A stretch of DNA of 64,000 nt from an uncultured Desulfobacter sp. (GTDB lineage: Bacteria > Desulfobacterota > Desulfobacteria > Desulfobacterales > Desulfobacteraceae), in contig NZ_OY761440.1 in assembly GCF_963664415.1 (NCBI RefSeq), forward strand, positions 310,001 through 374,000, given 5' to 3'. Positions 52,135 through 61,689 of the stretch are shown here, one piece after another (position 1 is the stretch's first letter; each line of letters starts with the position of its first letter). Below the pieces are notes generated by a model. The model was not told where the DNA came from, made no database searches, and saw nothing but the letters and a program-made list of their open reading frames with translations. Both the position numbers and the translations under genes were made by a program.

Positions 52135-52751
52135 TTAGCCAACTTGACCTTTATTTCGAATTTGCTCCTTTGAAAGACCGTTTATAAAAAAAAGACACAC
52201 ACCAATCCCGACTAAGAAACCAAAAACATGCCCCGGTTTGGGGTAGTGTGCAAACACTATATCAAGTGAAATAGCCGGGAGTAAAGCAAATCCAGTTGCT
52301 ATTTTCAACCCTATAGACATATCCATTCTCCTGTAGATTAGAACCACACCAGCAGCCGCCAACCCCATGATGGCTTGAGAACCACCTGTTCCCAAATTCC
52401 AAGGAGGACTCACGAATAAGGTACTTATTAAAGTTCCGGATATCCCTGACAAGAGCCACAACATTAATAGACGGACAGAACCCAAATGACGCTCAATATA
52501 TGTACCAATAATAAAAAGAGAGGTCACATTGTAAAGCATATGGATTTGTTTTACGTGAATAACCTGAGACATAAATAAACGCCATATCTCAAAATCTGCA
52601 ATATGACTGAATGTTACACCACCATATTTTTCTAATTGAACAATTTTTACATCACCAAAAAAAAACCGCTAATGTCATAAGCCACATAAAATGAAACCAG
52701 CAATGTCAGAATCGATAGTATTATTGTACAGTATGGAATCTTCGCTTTCAT
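52135..52751 (-). pseudogene. Rhomboid-family intramembrane protease, frameshifted at a T9 run
   Basis: From ATG 52751 the first codons encode a membrane helix (IPYCTIILSILTLLVSFYVAY) and then run into a stop shortly after a homopolymer of nine T (A9 on the plus strand, 52637-52645). In the next frame the protein continues: GDVKIVQLEKYGGVTFSHIA, IWRLFMSQVIHVKQIHMLYN, the catalytic Ser region GTGGSQAIMG and a later His (GHVFGFLVG). A run of ten (or seven) T would give one intact protein of about 205 residues. The family is clear from the WR-x-H-N-Ser-His pattern. The lesion could be phase variation, decay or sequence error. Confidence 0.78.
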
Positions 52752-52833
52752 TTGTTCTTTCTGGCTAACGCTGATTAAGATTTAATGGATAATAAATGTT
52801 ATAGATGCGCTACGAACATTTTCAACGCGTTTA

Positions 52834-55800
52834 TCATCCAGCAAGGCCAGGCTTCTGGAAATCATTGAATCGATACTGTTTTTTTTCTTTAAAAAGGCAG
52901 CTTTCACCCTTGGCCAGCACTTGATTGAGCATATCAAAATATTTTTGACCGCCCCAAACCTGAGAATCCCCCACAACAAATAAATGCTGTTTGGCCCTGG
53001 TAACGGCAACATTCAATAGATTAGGCTTGGATGCAGCCCAGACTGCACCGCCGTTGTTTTCCCTGTCGCAACCCAGCACCAGGATCACGGTTTTGTTCTC
53101 TTTTCCCTGAAAGGTATGTATGGTACCGACATTGTTCTTTAAAAAGGCTGACAGGTTTGTCTCCTGATACCCGGGTATTTGAAAAAATTGATTCTTATTT
53201 TTCAATAGGAAGGCCTTAAGTTCCTGCTTTACGAGCTTAAAGGGCGTTATAATATATATATTCTCTAACGTTTTTTTCTGCTTTGCAACGTTCAACAGAA
53301 GAACCAGTGTATCCTCAGCCAATTCCTGCTTGTATTGTTTTTTTGTACATTTACCCAAAGATTCGATCCAGCGGTTCTCACCCAATTCAGGATGGCTCTT
53401 GACGGGGATTCGACCGACATCTGCATTGCCATGAATCATCCGATGATCATAGGCAATGGCATTGGAGATACCAAACATGGGATCAATGCAACGACGATGA
53501 ACCCAAAGGGGAATTCCGATCCACATCTCTTTTTCCATCACCTTCAAAGCGCAGCCATAAGGGTTCACCCGATCCGCCAACTGCTGGACAGACCAGGTAT
53601 TTGGACTCCATTTTTTTTGTTCCCGTTCAAGGAGAGAAGACATAACGTGTTCAACGAGTCTTGGCTGCGCTATAAACACCGGCTCAATCTGCAGGGGATC
53701 TCCAACAACAATGGTGCGTTTTGCCCTCATCAGGCCACCGATTGCGGCTTGGGGGATGGCCTGCCCTGCTTCATCAATCATCAGCCAACCCAAGGATTTT
53801 TCATCCAAATGGGTAAACATTCTTCCTAATGAAGCAAATGTCGTTGAAATCACAGGGACAAACATGAATAAGATCTGCCATATAGGTTGAGAATCGTCCT
53901 TCTCCTTTAATATGCCTTTTACAACATCTGAAATCCTGAACAAGCGTTTACGAAAAGACGTAATTTTTGAGGCTTCTATCAACCAGGCTTCGTGCAATTG
54001 CATGGCAGCGATAAAAACTTCGGAGCGCAGATCATTGATTTGTTTACACTGCCAATAGGCGTGTCGCTGAACCTCTGGATCAGAGATGCGTTGATCTTCA
54101 GAAGGCTGTTTGCATTCGCCTAATCTTTCCCTAAGCGACTCGAGCGCTTCTTGCTTCTGCTTCAATTCTAACTTGAGTGTGTTTTTTTGGGCTGATAGCT
54201 CTTTTTGGGTTGCTTCATTTAGCGCCAAATCATTCTTAATTACCTGGGTGGTTTTCATAAGCTCAGATAGTCTTCGCTTTAGCTTTTCAACAATGAATAG
54301 ATGATTCTGAAACTTTTTTTTATACGCCTTATTTCGGGCCGGATTAAATAAGCATGCAAAAAACCCAGGCCTTTCCAATCGAATTTTTTCAAGAGCGATC
54401 TCTTCAACTGAGCATTCGGCTTCCAAAACCTCTTGTTTTTGGGTCAGCTCTGAACGGTTCTTTATAATTTCCGATTCTTTTTCTTGAAAATTTTCGATAT
54501 CTGCCTGAATTGCCATAATTTTTTCTTGATAGGCCTCAGGCTCAAATGATCGATTCAGTTCCTCAAATGCTTTTAAATATCCATTAAAGCTTTCAACGCG
54601 TTCTATTGCCTTGTTAAATGACTGTTTTGCCGCTTCAAATGATAATCCTTTTTTTTTATATTCTTCTTTAAACTTCCAAAAATTTAAAAAATTAGTTTCA
54701 TGTTCTCGTTCAGAAGGCTGTTCTTTGTGGTTTTTTCCCCGATGATTATGAAAGAAAAAACGCCGAGCAAACTCTTTCCGTTTTTCCTTTGCCCCCATTA
54801 CCGCAGACACAATGCCCCAGGCCCGTTCTTCAGGCTTAATTATTGGTAGCAGCTCGCCCTTTTTTGATTCTCTTGCAGCAAGCTGGTTGGCAACAGGTTC
54901 AAAATAGCGGCATTGATCATAATACTTTTTATCAATAGATTTTCTCTGGGGAAGTTCCTTGGAAACATTTTCCACTGCGGCATTATTCGAAGAGGCCACG
55001 ACCATTTCAAATCCGGTAAGAGGTTCGATCAGGTTCCCCTCTATTGTCAATCCAGCGCCTGTATCTGCTAAAGCAGCCAAGCCTTTCGCCCTTTCCACAA
55101 CATTTTGGGCAATAATATCACGCAGCAAGGTCGTTTTTCCTGTGCCTGGAGGGCCGTTTACAGAAAGCAGTCCTTCTTCCTTCAACTCCTTGAATACCGT
55201 ATTCACAGAAAATTGCTGCATCAAGGACATATTATGCCCAGGATTGGAAGGCCAGCGTCCCTCAGGCGTCTGCCCTGGGGCAAGTCGATCTGCAATCAGA
55301 GAGAGAGCCTTCTCACCATACAAGTCATCGTACCGATTAGGGGGATCACCTAAGTATTGCATCAGGCCTTTCCCGGCTTTCCCGGTGGAAATACAATTGA
55401 TGGCACGTTCTATATCCTGGATGTAAAAGCTATTCAGTATGGGAATCTGGGATGCTTCTTGTTCGGGAAGTTCTTCGTCATCATCTCCGCTTTCTTTTTC
55501 TTTATTTTTTTCTACTGAACTTGCACTCTCCGAAACTTGTTTCTTTTTATTTTCGTATACTTGATAAAAAGCAATCTGAAAAAGAAAATCCGGTGTCTCA
55601 CCGCTCAAGGCCAAGTCATTGGGTTGAAGCCCGGCCCATTGATAGAGTGAACTGATCAATTTGGATATCCCCAGAGCATCCAATCCGCAAGTCTGAGAAT
55701 CAAAAGCACATTCCATTAGTTCTGATTCAATTCTGGATAGCCACTCATCCAACAATTCACAGTCCTTAGTAAATTTGGCAAAAGACAGATCCTCAACCCT

Positions 55801-56247
55801 GTCATTCAAAAGCTGCCCAATAGCCCATGGTAACGTACTTATTGAAAAGGAATCCCAAAGAGGCATACCATTCTCATCAAGATTCAATTTGGCAAAACAG
55901 CTTAATCCCTCGCTATCCAGGCGTTGTTCTATCTCGTCCTTACAGAATCCATCTGGTTCTTGTAACTTGGATTGCTGTTCGACAATTTTGCATAGGACCG
56001 CCTTGTCGAACAATCCCAGATATAAAGTATATTTCAACGTTTTTTCTGAATCGAGCTTTGACTTAGGTTGTTTTAGGGGATTTAACCAAGGGAGGAGTTT
56101 ATCTGCATCAGCATTAAATTCTTTAACACCAATATTAACAGGGGGTAATTCACTATCTTCGCGACCTGGTACAGAGTATGTCTGAAAAAACTCAACCCGG
56201 TGCCATGCCCGAAGAATCTGGATCGCTTTTTCATTTTGGGGACTCAT
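52834..56247 (-). CDS. Large SF1 helicase (Upf1/DNA2-like) with internal coiled coil
   Basis: A 1137-residue protein. Domains: an N-terminal region of about 350 residues of unknown fold with an acidic Glu/Asp/Ser stretch; helicase motif I GPPGTGKTT at about 365; a long charged coiled-coil insertion (about 520-720); motif II MIDEAGQA at about 820, then VVGDPLQIEP (motif III); and motifs V-VI GTIHTFQGKENKTVILV and LNVAVTRAK at about 1080. This is the SF1B layout of the DNA2/Upf1/NAM7 group. ATG 56247 with AAGG upstream is preferred to 56295. Such stand-alone helicases occur in genomic islands and in some defence loci, but no partner gene supports that here. Confidence 0.88.
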   Translation of the reverse strand: MSPQNEKAIQILRAWHRVEFFQTYSVPGREDSELPPVNIGVKEFNADADKLLPWLNPLKQPKSKLDSEKTLKYTLYLGLFDKAVLCKIVEQQSKLQEPDGFCKDEIEQRLDSEGLSCFAKLNLDENGMPLWDSFSISTLPWAIGQLLNDRVEDLSFAKFTKDCELLDEWLSRIESELMECAFDSQTCGLDALGISKLISSLYQWAGLQPNDLALSGETPDFLFQIAFYQVYENKKKQVSESASSVEKNKEKESGDDDEELPEQEASQIPILNSFYIQDIERAINCISTGKAGKGLMQYLGDPPNRYDDLYGEKALSLIADRLAPGQTPEGRWPSNPGHNMSLMQQFSVNTVFKELKEEGLLSVNGPPGTGKTTLLRDIIAQNVVERAKGLAALADTGAGLTIEGNLIEPLTGFEMVVASSNNAAVENVSKELPQRKSIDKKYYDQCRYFEPVANQLAARESKKGELLPIIKPEERAWGIVSAVMGAKEKRKEFARRFFFHNHRGKNHKEQPSEREHETNFLNFWKFKEEYKKKGLSFEAAKQSFNKAIERVESFNGYLKAFEELNRSFEPEAYQEKIMAIQADIENFQEKESEIIKNRSELTQKQEVLEAECSVEEIALEKIRLERPGFFACLFNPARNKAYKKKFQNHLFIVEKLKRRLSELMKTTQVIKNDLALNEATQKELSAQKNTLKLELKQKQEALESLRERLGECKQPSEDQRISDPEVQRHAYWQCKQINDLRSEVFIAAMQLHEAWLIEASKITSFRKRLFRISDVVKGILKEKDDSQPIWQILFMFVPVISTTFASLGRMFTHLDEKSLGWLMIDEAGQAIPQAAIGGLMRAKRTIVVGDPLQIEPVFIAQPRLVEHVMSSLLEREQKKWSPNTWSVQQLADRVNPYGCALKVMEKEMWIGIPLWVHRRCIDPMFGISNAIAYDHRMIHGNADVGRIPVKSHPELGENRWIESLGKCTKKQYKQELAEDTLVLLLNVAKQKKTLENIYIITPFKLVKQELKAFLLKNKNQFFQIPGYQETNLSAFLKNNVGTIHTFQGKENKTVILVLGCDRENNGGAVWAASKPNLLNVAVTRAKQHLFVVGDSQVWGGQKYFDMLNQVLAKGESCLFKEKKQYRFNDFQKPGLAG

Positions 56248-56496
56248 GGAAATTAACCTTATCAATTCATGTATTAGAGCAAGTAGAAGAACCATTCCGG
56301 GGGCCTTTACTGATTTGACACCGAATCAGATATGATGCGGAGCAGAAGGGTATACGGAACGTCACGCGTCTTGAATTCTTGTTTGGTTTTTTAACAGCAA
56401 TATCGGACTGTGTAAAGAAATTCTCTCAATCAACACTTCTTAAGCACCACAATAAGTCTTCTTAAAACAACAATAACAGTTTTACTCTGACCTCGA

Positions 56497-57480
56497 TTAT
56501 TTTTCCCATACACGGTGAAAATGATCGGACAATTTATCATCCGCCCTTTGGGACACAACTTTTTTCAACCTGGCTTTGAGTCTTTCATTTGTCCGGTATA
56601 TGGCAAGCGCCTCAATGATGAACATCGCACTTATCCGGTCTTCTTCAGCAACCACATCAAGCAGCCATGAAAATGCGTGTTCACTGCGATGAAAAACAGC
56701 CCCCTTAAGAAAAGCGTGTTCCTGTTTTCGTTTTAACGGCTGATTGTCCCAGCATGATTTAAGCACATCCAAAGCCGCATCAAGCCTGGATTCACCCAGT
56801 GAAAAGGAGATGGCTTCGATCAGTTCCGGATCGGTTTGATTTTCAAGATAACCGGATACAAAATCCCGTGAGTCTTCCGGTGCAACATGAAGCAGGGCTG
56901 TCAAAACCTGGGCCGTAACATCAAAGTCAGGATCTTTTGCAAGGGCCTTGGCCCGCAGCACTGCTTCGGCTGCCAGGGGCTGGGTGCAGATAATTGCCCG
57001 GGCGGCTCCGATCCGGACCGGCGCTTCCGGGTCGTGAAGGGTTGCCACAAGCTCGATCAAAGTCCGGGGATAGGAGGTCTGGGCCAACCCCATGGCGCAG
57101 CTGACACGCACCTCAACAGCGGTATCAACCGTTGTTCCCCATACCGGTTCATGTTGCCGGTAGTGAAGCCCTGCAATAAAAAAAGTGTAATCCTTGCAGT
57201 CCAGGTCGACCAATGCCCGCGCAATGGCCCCCTTTGCAATACAGTTGGGATCATTTTTAACCGGGTTTTTAAGAAAACGCCGGTATGCGTTTAAAAGATC
57301 ATCTTCCATATCATAAAAACAACGCTGGGAACTGACCTGTGCCGCACGGGCAACAGCCAGGCAGTGGCGGTCGCCGAGCAGCTGTTTTACAAGCTCTTTA
57401 ACGGTTTCAGGATCACTGTGTTCACATTTTGAATTGAACGCTTTGATACGATCCTGTACCGGGTCCTTTTTAGGCGGCAT
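56497..57480 (-). CDS. HEAT-repeat protein
   Basis: A 327-residue all-alpha cytoplasmic protein. From about residue 110 onward it shows repeated pairs of helices with the HEAT-like pattern of Asp-Pro-x-(Ala/Val/Ile)-R or D-P-x-L (HDPEAPVRIGAARAII, KDPDFDVTAQVLTALL, TDPELIEAISFSLGESRLD). The N-terminal part begins with a charged MPPKKDPVQDRIKAF. HEAT repeats make protein-binding scaffolds; the partner is unknown. It lies between the large helicase and an MFS gene, with long gaps on both sides. Confidence 0.7.
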   Translation of the reverse strand: MPPKKDPVQDRIKAFNSKCEHSDPETVKELVKQLLGDRHCLAVARAAQVSSQRCFYDMEDDLLNAYRRFLKNPVKNDPNCIAKGAIARALVDLDCKDYTFFIAGLHYRQHEPVWGTTVDTAVEVRVSCAMGLAQTSYPRTLIELVATLHDPEAPVRIGAARAIICTQPLAAEAVLRAKALAKDPDFDVTAQVLTALLHVAPEDSRDFVSGYLENQTDPELIEAISFSLGESRLDAALDVLKSCWDNQPLKRKQEHAFLKGAVFHRSEHAFSWLLDVVAEEDRISAMFIIEALAIYRTNERLKARLKKVVSQRADDKLSDHFHRVWEK

Positions 57481-57886
57481 GTGAAATTCCTTTACTTAAA
57501 AACAGTCCAACTCATAGCTTGCTGAGAATATGGAAATTTTAACTGAATGCCAATCTATTTTATCCTTGACCGAGAATTATTTCTATGCCATGGTCGGACA
57601 CACTTAGGCATGACTTAGAAATCAATTATGTATATTGCGTAATGCCTTAAGGCAGAAATCCCCGGAAACGGAACAACAAGGATAAAAAATGAATAACCGC
57701 AGCTATTCAGGCACCATTCTTCCTCCCCCCCTTGCCCTTTAACCTTATTCTTAAGGTGTGCAAGAGGCATTCGGACAAGACCTTTTTCTTGATCGAAGCC
57801 GGACAGGCACGTTCAGGCACAGGGGAATCCCCGGCTTAGAACACATTGATGTCCTTTTGCGCCCCCCATTCATTTTAAAAATCCGT
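57481..57886. other. Gap of about 400 bases without recognised feature
   Basis: Between the HEAT-repeat gene (minus) and the MFS gene (plus). It should contain both promoters, but I see no convincing boxes, operator or RNA gene; a repeat module begins at 57887. Confidence 0.35.
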
Positions 57887-57976
57887 AAGAAAGTTTCACC
57901 CAGCGGTTGAATTACTTTCTTGCTCAGCCATGGGCCCAAGCCTGCATTTTGACAGGCCGGGCCAGTCCGTGGTTGT
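57887..57976 (+). repeat. Divergent two-hairpin repeat module, copy G
   Basis: A perfect 8-base stem AAGAAAGT/ACTTTCTT (57887-57894 and 57914-57921) is followed by GCCATGGGCC (57927-57936), which can pair with the later GGCC and TGG segments around an inner stem GCCTG/CAGGC. Order and motifs fit the end of one module and the start of the next. It ends about 20 bases before the MFS start codon, so it would form the 5' leader of that gene if transcribed from upstream. Confidence 0.5.
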
Positions 57977-57996
57977 TGTTCAAAGGAGATATTCTT

Positions 57997-59175
57997 ATGA
58001 GACGTTATAACGTTGCGTTGTATTTGTCTGCCTTTCTGCTCATGTTCGGCATAGGCATGATAATGGCAATTCTGCCCCAAAAAATGATTCACCTGTCCAA
58101 GGATGCTTCCCATGTCGGATACCTGGCGTCGGCATTTGCATCAACTTTTATTCTGATTCAAATTCCCATTGGCCGGCTGTCGGACAAGTTCGGGGTTAAA
58201 CCATTTCTGATCGCAGGTTACTTAACTTGTGCCGCATCCGGCTTGTTCTACTATTTTTCCGGTAATGAGATGCTTATCCTGCTGGGGCGGATGCTCCAGG
58301 GCCTGGGCGAGGTGCCGGTCTGGTCGATGGGGCCAGCCATTTTGGCCCTGCAGCATCCCCGGCACAAGGGCCGGGTCATGGGCATTTATAATGCCGCTAT
58401 TCACTGCGGCCTGACAGCAGGCAGTTTTACCGGCATCTGGACCCAGAACATAATCCGGGGCAACCAGGTTTTTCTGGTATTCGCCGTCACCGGGGTCCTG
58501 GCAGGACTCATAACCGCCCTGTTTGTTAAGGCGCCCAAGGCTTCGGCCACAACGTCCGTTCAGCCCCACAGACAGGAAACCGGACCCAGCCTGCTCTTTT
58601 TGGTCCGCCGTCCCGGCACCTTTGCTGTGTTTGCCTGTATCTTCCTCTACGGGGCCGGGTACGCAATTTTTATTACCATGGTCCCCGGTTTTCTCATCTG
58701 CACCCGGGGCAGCGGCCACCATGCCGTCAGTCTTTTATTTGTTCTTTTTTATATTGGCGTCAGCCTCTCCCAGGTGGTTGCCGGGCCCATATCCGACAAC
58801 CGGGGACGAAAACCTGTAATGGTCACCGGCCTGGGCGCCGCAGCATTTGGCATGGCCCTGTTTCCCCAGGCTCCCCTTGTCTGGATGTTTGCCCTTCTGG
58901 CCCTGGCCGCGCTAGGCTTGGGCTCATTTTGTGTCGCAGCCCTTTCATGGCTTAACCAAGACATATCCCATGACATGAAAGGCACCATTTCCGGTTGTTT
59001 TTATTTTTTCTGGGGTATGGGCTATTTTGGGGGGCCTTTTTTGATGGGGCTTTGCGGAGCGCCTGACCGTTGGCAGAACGGATTTTTCCTGCTGGGCGGA
59101 CTTCTGGCGGCAGGCATGGCTGCCTGTACAGGATTACCAAGGCCGGCTGTCAGGAATCATAGCTTGAACGTTTAG
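57997..59175 (+). CDS. MFS transporter (12 TM)
   Basis: An inner-membrane major facilitator of 392 residues. Motif A-like GRLSDKFGVKPFLIAG follows helix 2, GRMLQGLGEVPVWSMGPA is in helix 4, and the second half repeats it as GPISDNRGRKPVMVTG. ATG 57997 has AAGGAG 8 bases upstream; the longer in-frame start lies within the repeat module. Substrate unknown; the layout resembles drug or sugar efflux proteins. A long perfect inverted repeat lies 10 bases after its stop. Confidence 0.88.
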   Translation: MRRYNVALYLSAFLLMFGIGMIMAILPQKMIHLSKDASHVGYLASAFASTFILIQIPIGRLSDKFGVKPFLIAGYLTCAASGLFYYFSGNEMLILLGRMLQGLGEVPVWSMGPAILALQHPRHKGRVMGIYNAAIHCGLTAGSFTGIWTQNIIRGNQVFLVFAVTGVLAGLITALFVKAPKASATTSVQPHRQETGPSLLFLVRRPGTFAVFACIFLYGAGYAIFITMVPGFLICTRGSGHHAVSLLFVLFYIGVSLSQVVAGPISDNRGRKPVMVTGLGAAAFGMALFPQAPLVWMFALLALAALGLGSFCVAALSWLNQDISHDMKGTISGCFYFFWGMGYFGGPFLMGLCGAPDRWQNGFFLLGGLLAAGMAACTGLPRPAVRNHSLNV

Positions 59176-59184
59176 AGCCGTTGT

Positions 59185-59244
59185 CCCGGTACCTTGGCCA
59201 GGTTTCCCAGGCCTGTTAAAAAAAGCCTCGGCCAAGGTACCGGG
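59185..59244. repeat. 15-bp perfect inverted repeat after the MFS gene
   Basis: CCCGGTACCTTGGCC (59185-59199) and its exact complement GGCCAAGGTACCGGG (59230-59244) with a 30-base loop that contains a run of seven A and a further GGCCT/AGCCT partial pairing. There is no T-tract after the stem. It could act as a strong mRNA 3'-end barrier; it is not a copy of the two-hairpin module. Confidence 0.65.
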
Positions 59245-59321
59245 TGCCGGAACACTTCCTAAGTATCGGCAGCGTTACGGTCCGTTGGCGGACGTTCTAT
59301 GAAAAGGACAATCCATTATGT

Positions 59322-60976
59322 ATGAATAAAATCAATACGGTTAACCGTGCTTGGCGTATTCATTATAATCACCGGTTTAACAGCAGCCATCGCCCTTGGC
59401 CTGCAGTATTATTTCAGCGGAGATCTGGCCAGAACCGCAGCAGATAACACCTTTAGGAGCATGTCGGAAAAGGTAGGCCTGCAGATGAACGCCTTAGATA
59501 ACTATAGTGCCAACCTGGTCGATGTCCTGAGCAATTTTCATACACTTTCAACCTTTCCCGATCCGGAAAAGGAGAGATGCGCCCTTCCCCTTCTCGGAGC
59601 AGCCATGAAACACAACTCCAGTATTTACGCAGTCTACGTCGGATACGCCAATAGAGATTTTTTTGAACTGATCAACCTTGAGAGCGGGCAAGAAGTTAGA
59701 AAATCATTTCAAGCGACGCCCCAGGACAGTTGGGTACTGGTTAAAATTACCAGTTTGGATGGCCGCAGTAAAACCTCCGTTTATCTGGATCCCGCCTTCA
59801 AAATCCGGGCAGAAAGGCGGGAGAAGACCGATTACGATCCCAGAAAGCGCCCCTGGTCTGCCGCCGCCCGGGCCTCCGCCCGGATGATCAAAACACCGCC
59901 TTACTTTTTCTCCCTGCTCAAGGCTCCGGGCGTCACCTATGCCAGAAAGGTGGAAGACGGGCAACGGGTCTTTGCCGTGGATATCTCTCCGGCAGGACTG
60001 TCCGAATTTTTCCAAAGGCAAAGGTTCATACTCGACACCCAGGCCTTCGTGGTAAAAAATGGAGCCCGATCCCCCGATCCCTGGACGAACTCAAGGATAA
60101 AACCCTGGCCATCCCCAAAGGGTGGGCAACCGATACCTTTCTGACAAAAAAACACCCCGGGTTAAAAAGGCTCTACGTTGCCACTCCCCTTGACGCCCTG
60201 CGAGCGTTGTCCGAAGGGAAAGCCGACGACGCCCTTGATAGCGAACCGGTTCTGCGCTACCTTGTGGCCTCCCATTTTTTTAATGATCTGAGCATCGGCG
60301 GCCGTCCAAAAGAGCTGAACGGAGCGGAGACGGGGATATGGGGCTCCACTTCCTGGTACGACCCGAAAATAAACTTCTGTCCGCGATTTTAAACAACGCC
60401 CTGGCACTGGAAAGTCAAAAAGTCAAACAGTGGTGTTACGAAGAGGTGGGCATGGTCAAGAGCAACATCACCGAGATTTTCGGCCTGTCCCGGTCCATGG
60501 TTTCAATGGCCTCATCCATCAAAGCTTACGAGGAGTCCTTAAAAAAACTGATGGATTCCTTTATCCAACTGCTCGCCGTGGCCATCGACCAGAAGTCCCC
60601 CTACACCGGTGAGCACTGTGCCCGGGTGCCGGTGCTGGCACGGACATTATCGGCCCGGCAAAAAGAGATTGAGGAGGACTTCGCCTTTATTGCCGGGTGT
60701 AATGTAGGAGGCGAATTCATGGACGGAACCCAGGCCGACCGGGTGAAGAAGATCGCCAAAGAGACCTGGGAACGCCGCCTGGATGCGGATCTGTTCAAGT
60801 TGTTTCTTGAAAGCGGGGTGTATATGAAATACGCAGAAGAGTTCCTTGCCCCCGAACAAATCGATGAGATCCGCATCGAAGACTACATCAAGACCTCCCC
60901 TGATGAAGGGAAACAAAAGAAGGGCGTGGGCTCAGAAAGCCCCCAAAAAGGGGGCCTGAGAAAAATTTACAGCTAA
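59322..60976 (+). pseudogene. Broken sensor protein: membrane sensor, solute-binding-like and HD-domain parts
   Basis: Four reading segments in three frames form one decayed gene. ATG 59322 gives MNKINTVNR, then a shift near 59345 (one GT unit seems lost) leads into a membrane helix LGVFIIITGLTAAIALGLQYY and a Cache-like sensor (SSIYAVYVGYANRDFFELI, YDPRKRPWSAAARA). A second shift near 60080 leads into a family-3 binding-protein-like part (LDELKDKTLAIPKGWATDTF, LRALSEGKADDALDSEPVL) and a third near 60330 into its end (GLHFLVRPENKLLS). Last comes an HD-domain start (AIDQKSPYTGEHCARVPVLA) joined directly to its C-terminal part (EEDFAFIAGCNVGGEFM); the catalytic His-Asp core between them is deleted. 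It overlaps livF tail-to-tail by 4 bases. Confidence 0.82.
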
Positions 60977-61689
60977 ATACCTAAATAAGCCTCTTTAATG
61001 TGGGGATTGCCTAAAAGTTCATCGGCCTTGCCTTCCAGGGCAATTCTGCCGTGTTCCAGGACATAGCCGCGGTCTGACAGGCGTAGTGAATGGTTCACGT
61101 CCTGTTCAACCAGCAGCACGGTGGTGCCCTGGTCGGCGATTTTCCGTATGGTCTCAAAAATGCTGTTGACCAAAACCGGGGCCAGCCCAAGAGACGGCTC
61201 ATCGAGCATCAGGATTTTAGGCCGGGCCATCAGCCCCCGGCCAATGGCTACCATCTGCTGTTCCCCGCCGGACAGGGTCAGGGCGGTTTGATTTTCCCGC
61301 TCTTTGAGTCGCGGCAGCATCTCATATACCTGGGCCAGGGTGTGCTCTTTGTGCTTATCAGCTTCCTTATTGTAAGCCCCCACGATCAGGTTGTCTTTTA
61401 TGGTCATCAGGGAAAAAAGCCTTCGCCCTTCCGGGACATGGACAATGCCGTGATTGACGATCTCTTCGGGGGGAAGGGTATGCATGGAGCGGTCCTTAAA
61501 AAAGATTTGGCCGGAAGACGGTTTCATCAACCCTGAAATGGTGCGAAGCAGTGTGGATTTTCCGGCCCCGTTTCCGCCGATAATGGAGACCACTTCACCC
61601 TCTTCAATGCGCATGGACAGATCAAAAATGACCTGGACATCCCCATAGCTGACATTAATGTTATTTACCTCAAGAAACCCCATATTCAT
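60973..61689 (-). CDS. livF: Branched-chain amino-acid ABC transporter ATP-binding protein LivF
   Basis: ATPase of a HAAT-family importer (238 residues). Walker A GGNGAGKST (about 38-46), LivF-type VPEGRRLFSLMTIKDNL, signature LSGGEQQMVAIGRGL, Walker B ILMLDEPSLGLAP. Last gene of the livHMGF operon; its start overlaps livG by 20 bases. Substrates of this family include branched-chain amino acids, but also urea or aromatic compounds, so specificity is open. Confidence 0.93.
   Translation of the reverse strand: MNMGFLEVNNINVSYGDVQVIFDLSMRIEEGEVVSIIGGNGAGKSTLLRTISGLMKPSSGQIFFKDRSMHTLPPEEIVNHGIVHVPEGRRLFSLMTIKDNLIVGAYNKEADKHKEHTLAQVYEMLPRLKERENQTALTLSGGEQQMVAIGRGLMARPKILMLDEPSLGLAPVLVNSIFETIRKIADQGTTVLLVEQDVNHSLRLSDRGYVLEHGRIALEGKADELLGNPHIKEAYLGI

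Noticed and set aside
52834..57480. Helicase plus HEAT-repeat protein as an antiphage defence island
   Set aside because: Only the helicase type is suggestive; there is no nuclease, methylase, toxin or other defence gene alongside, so the claim would be speculation.
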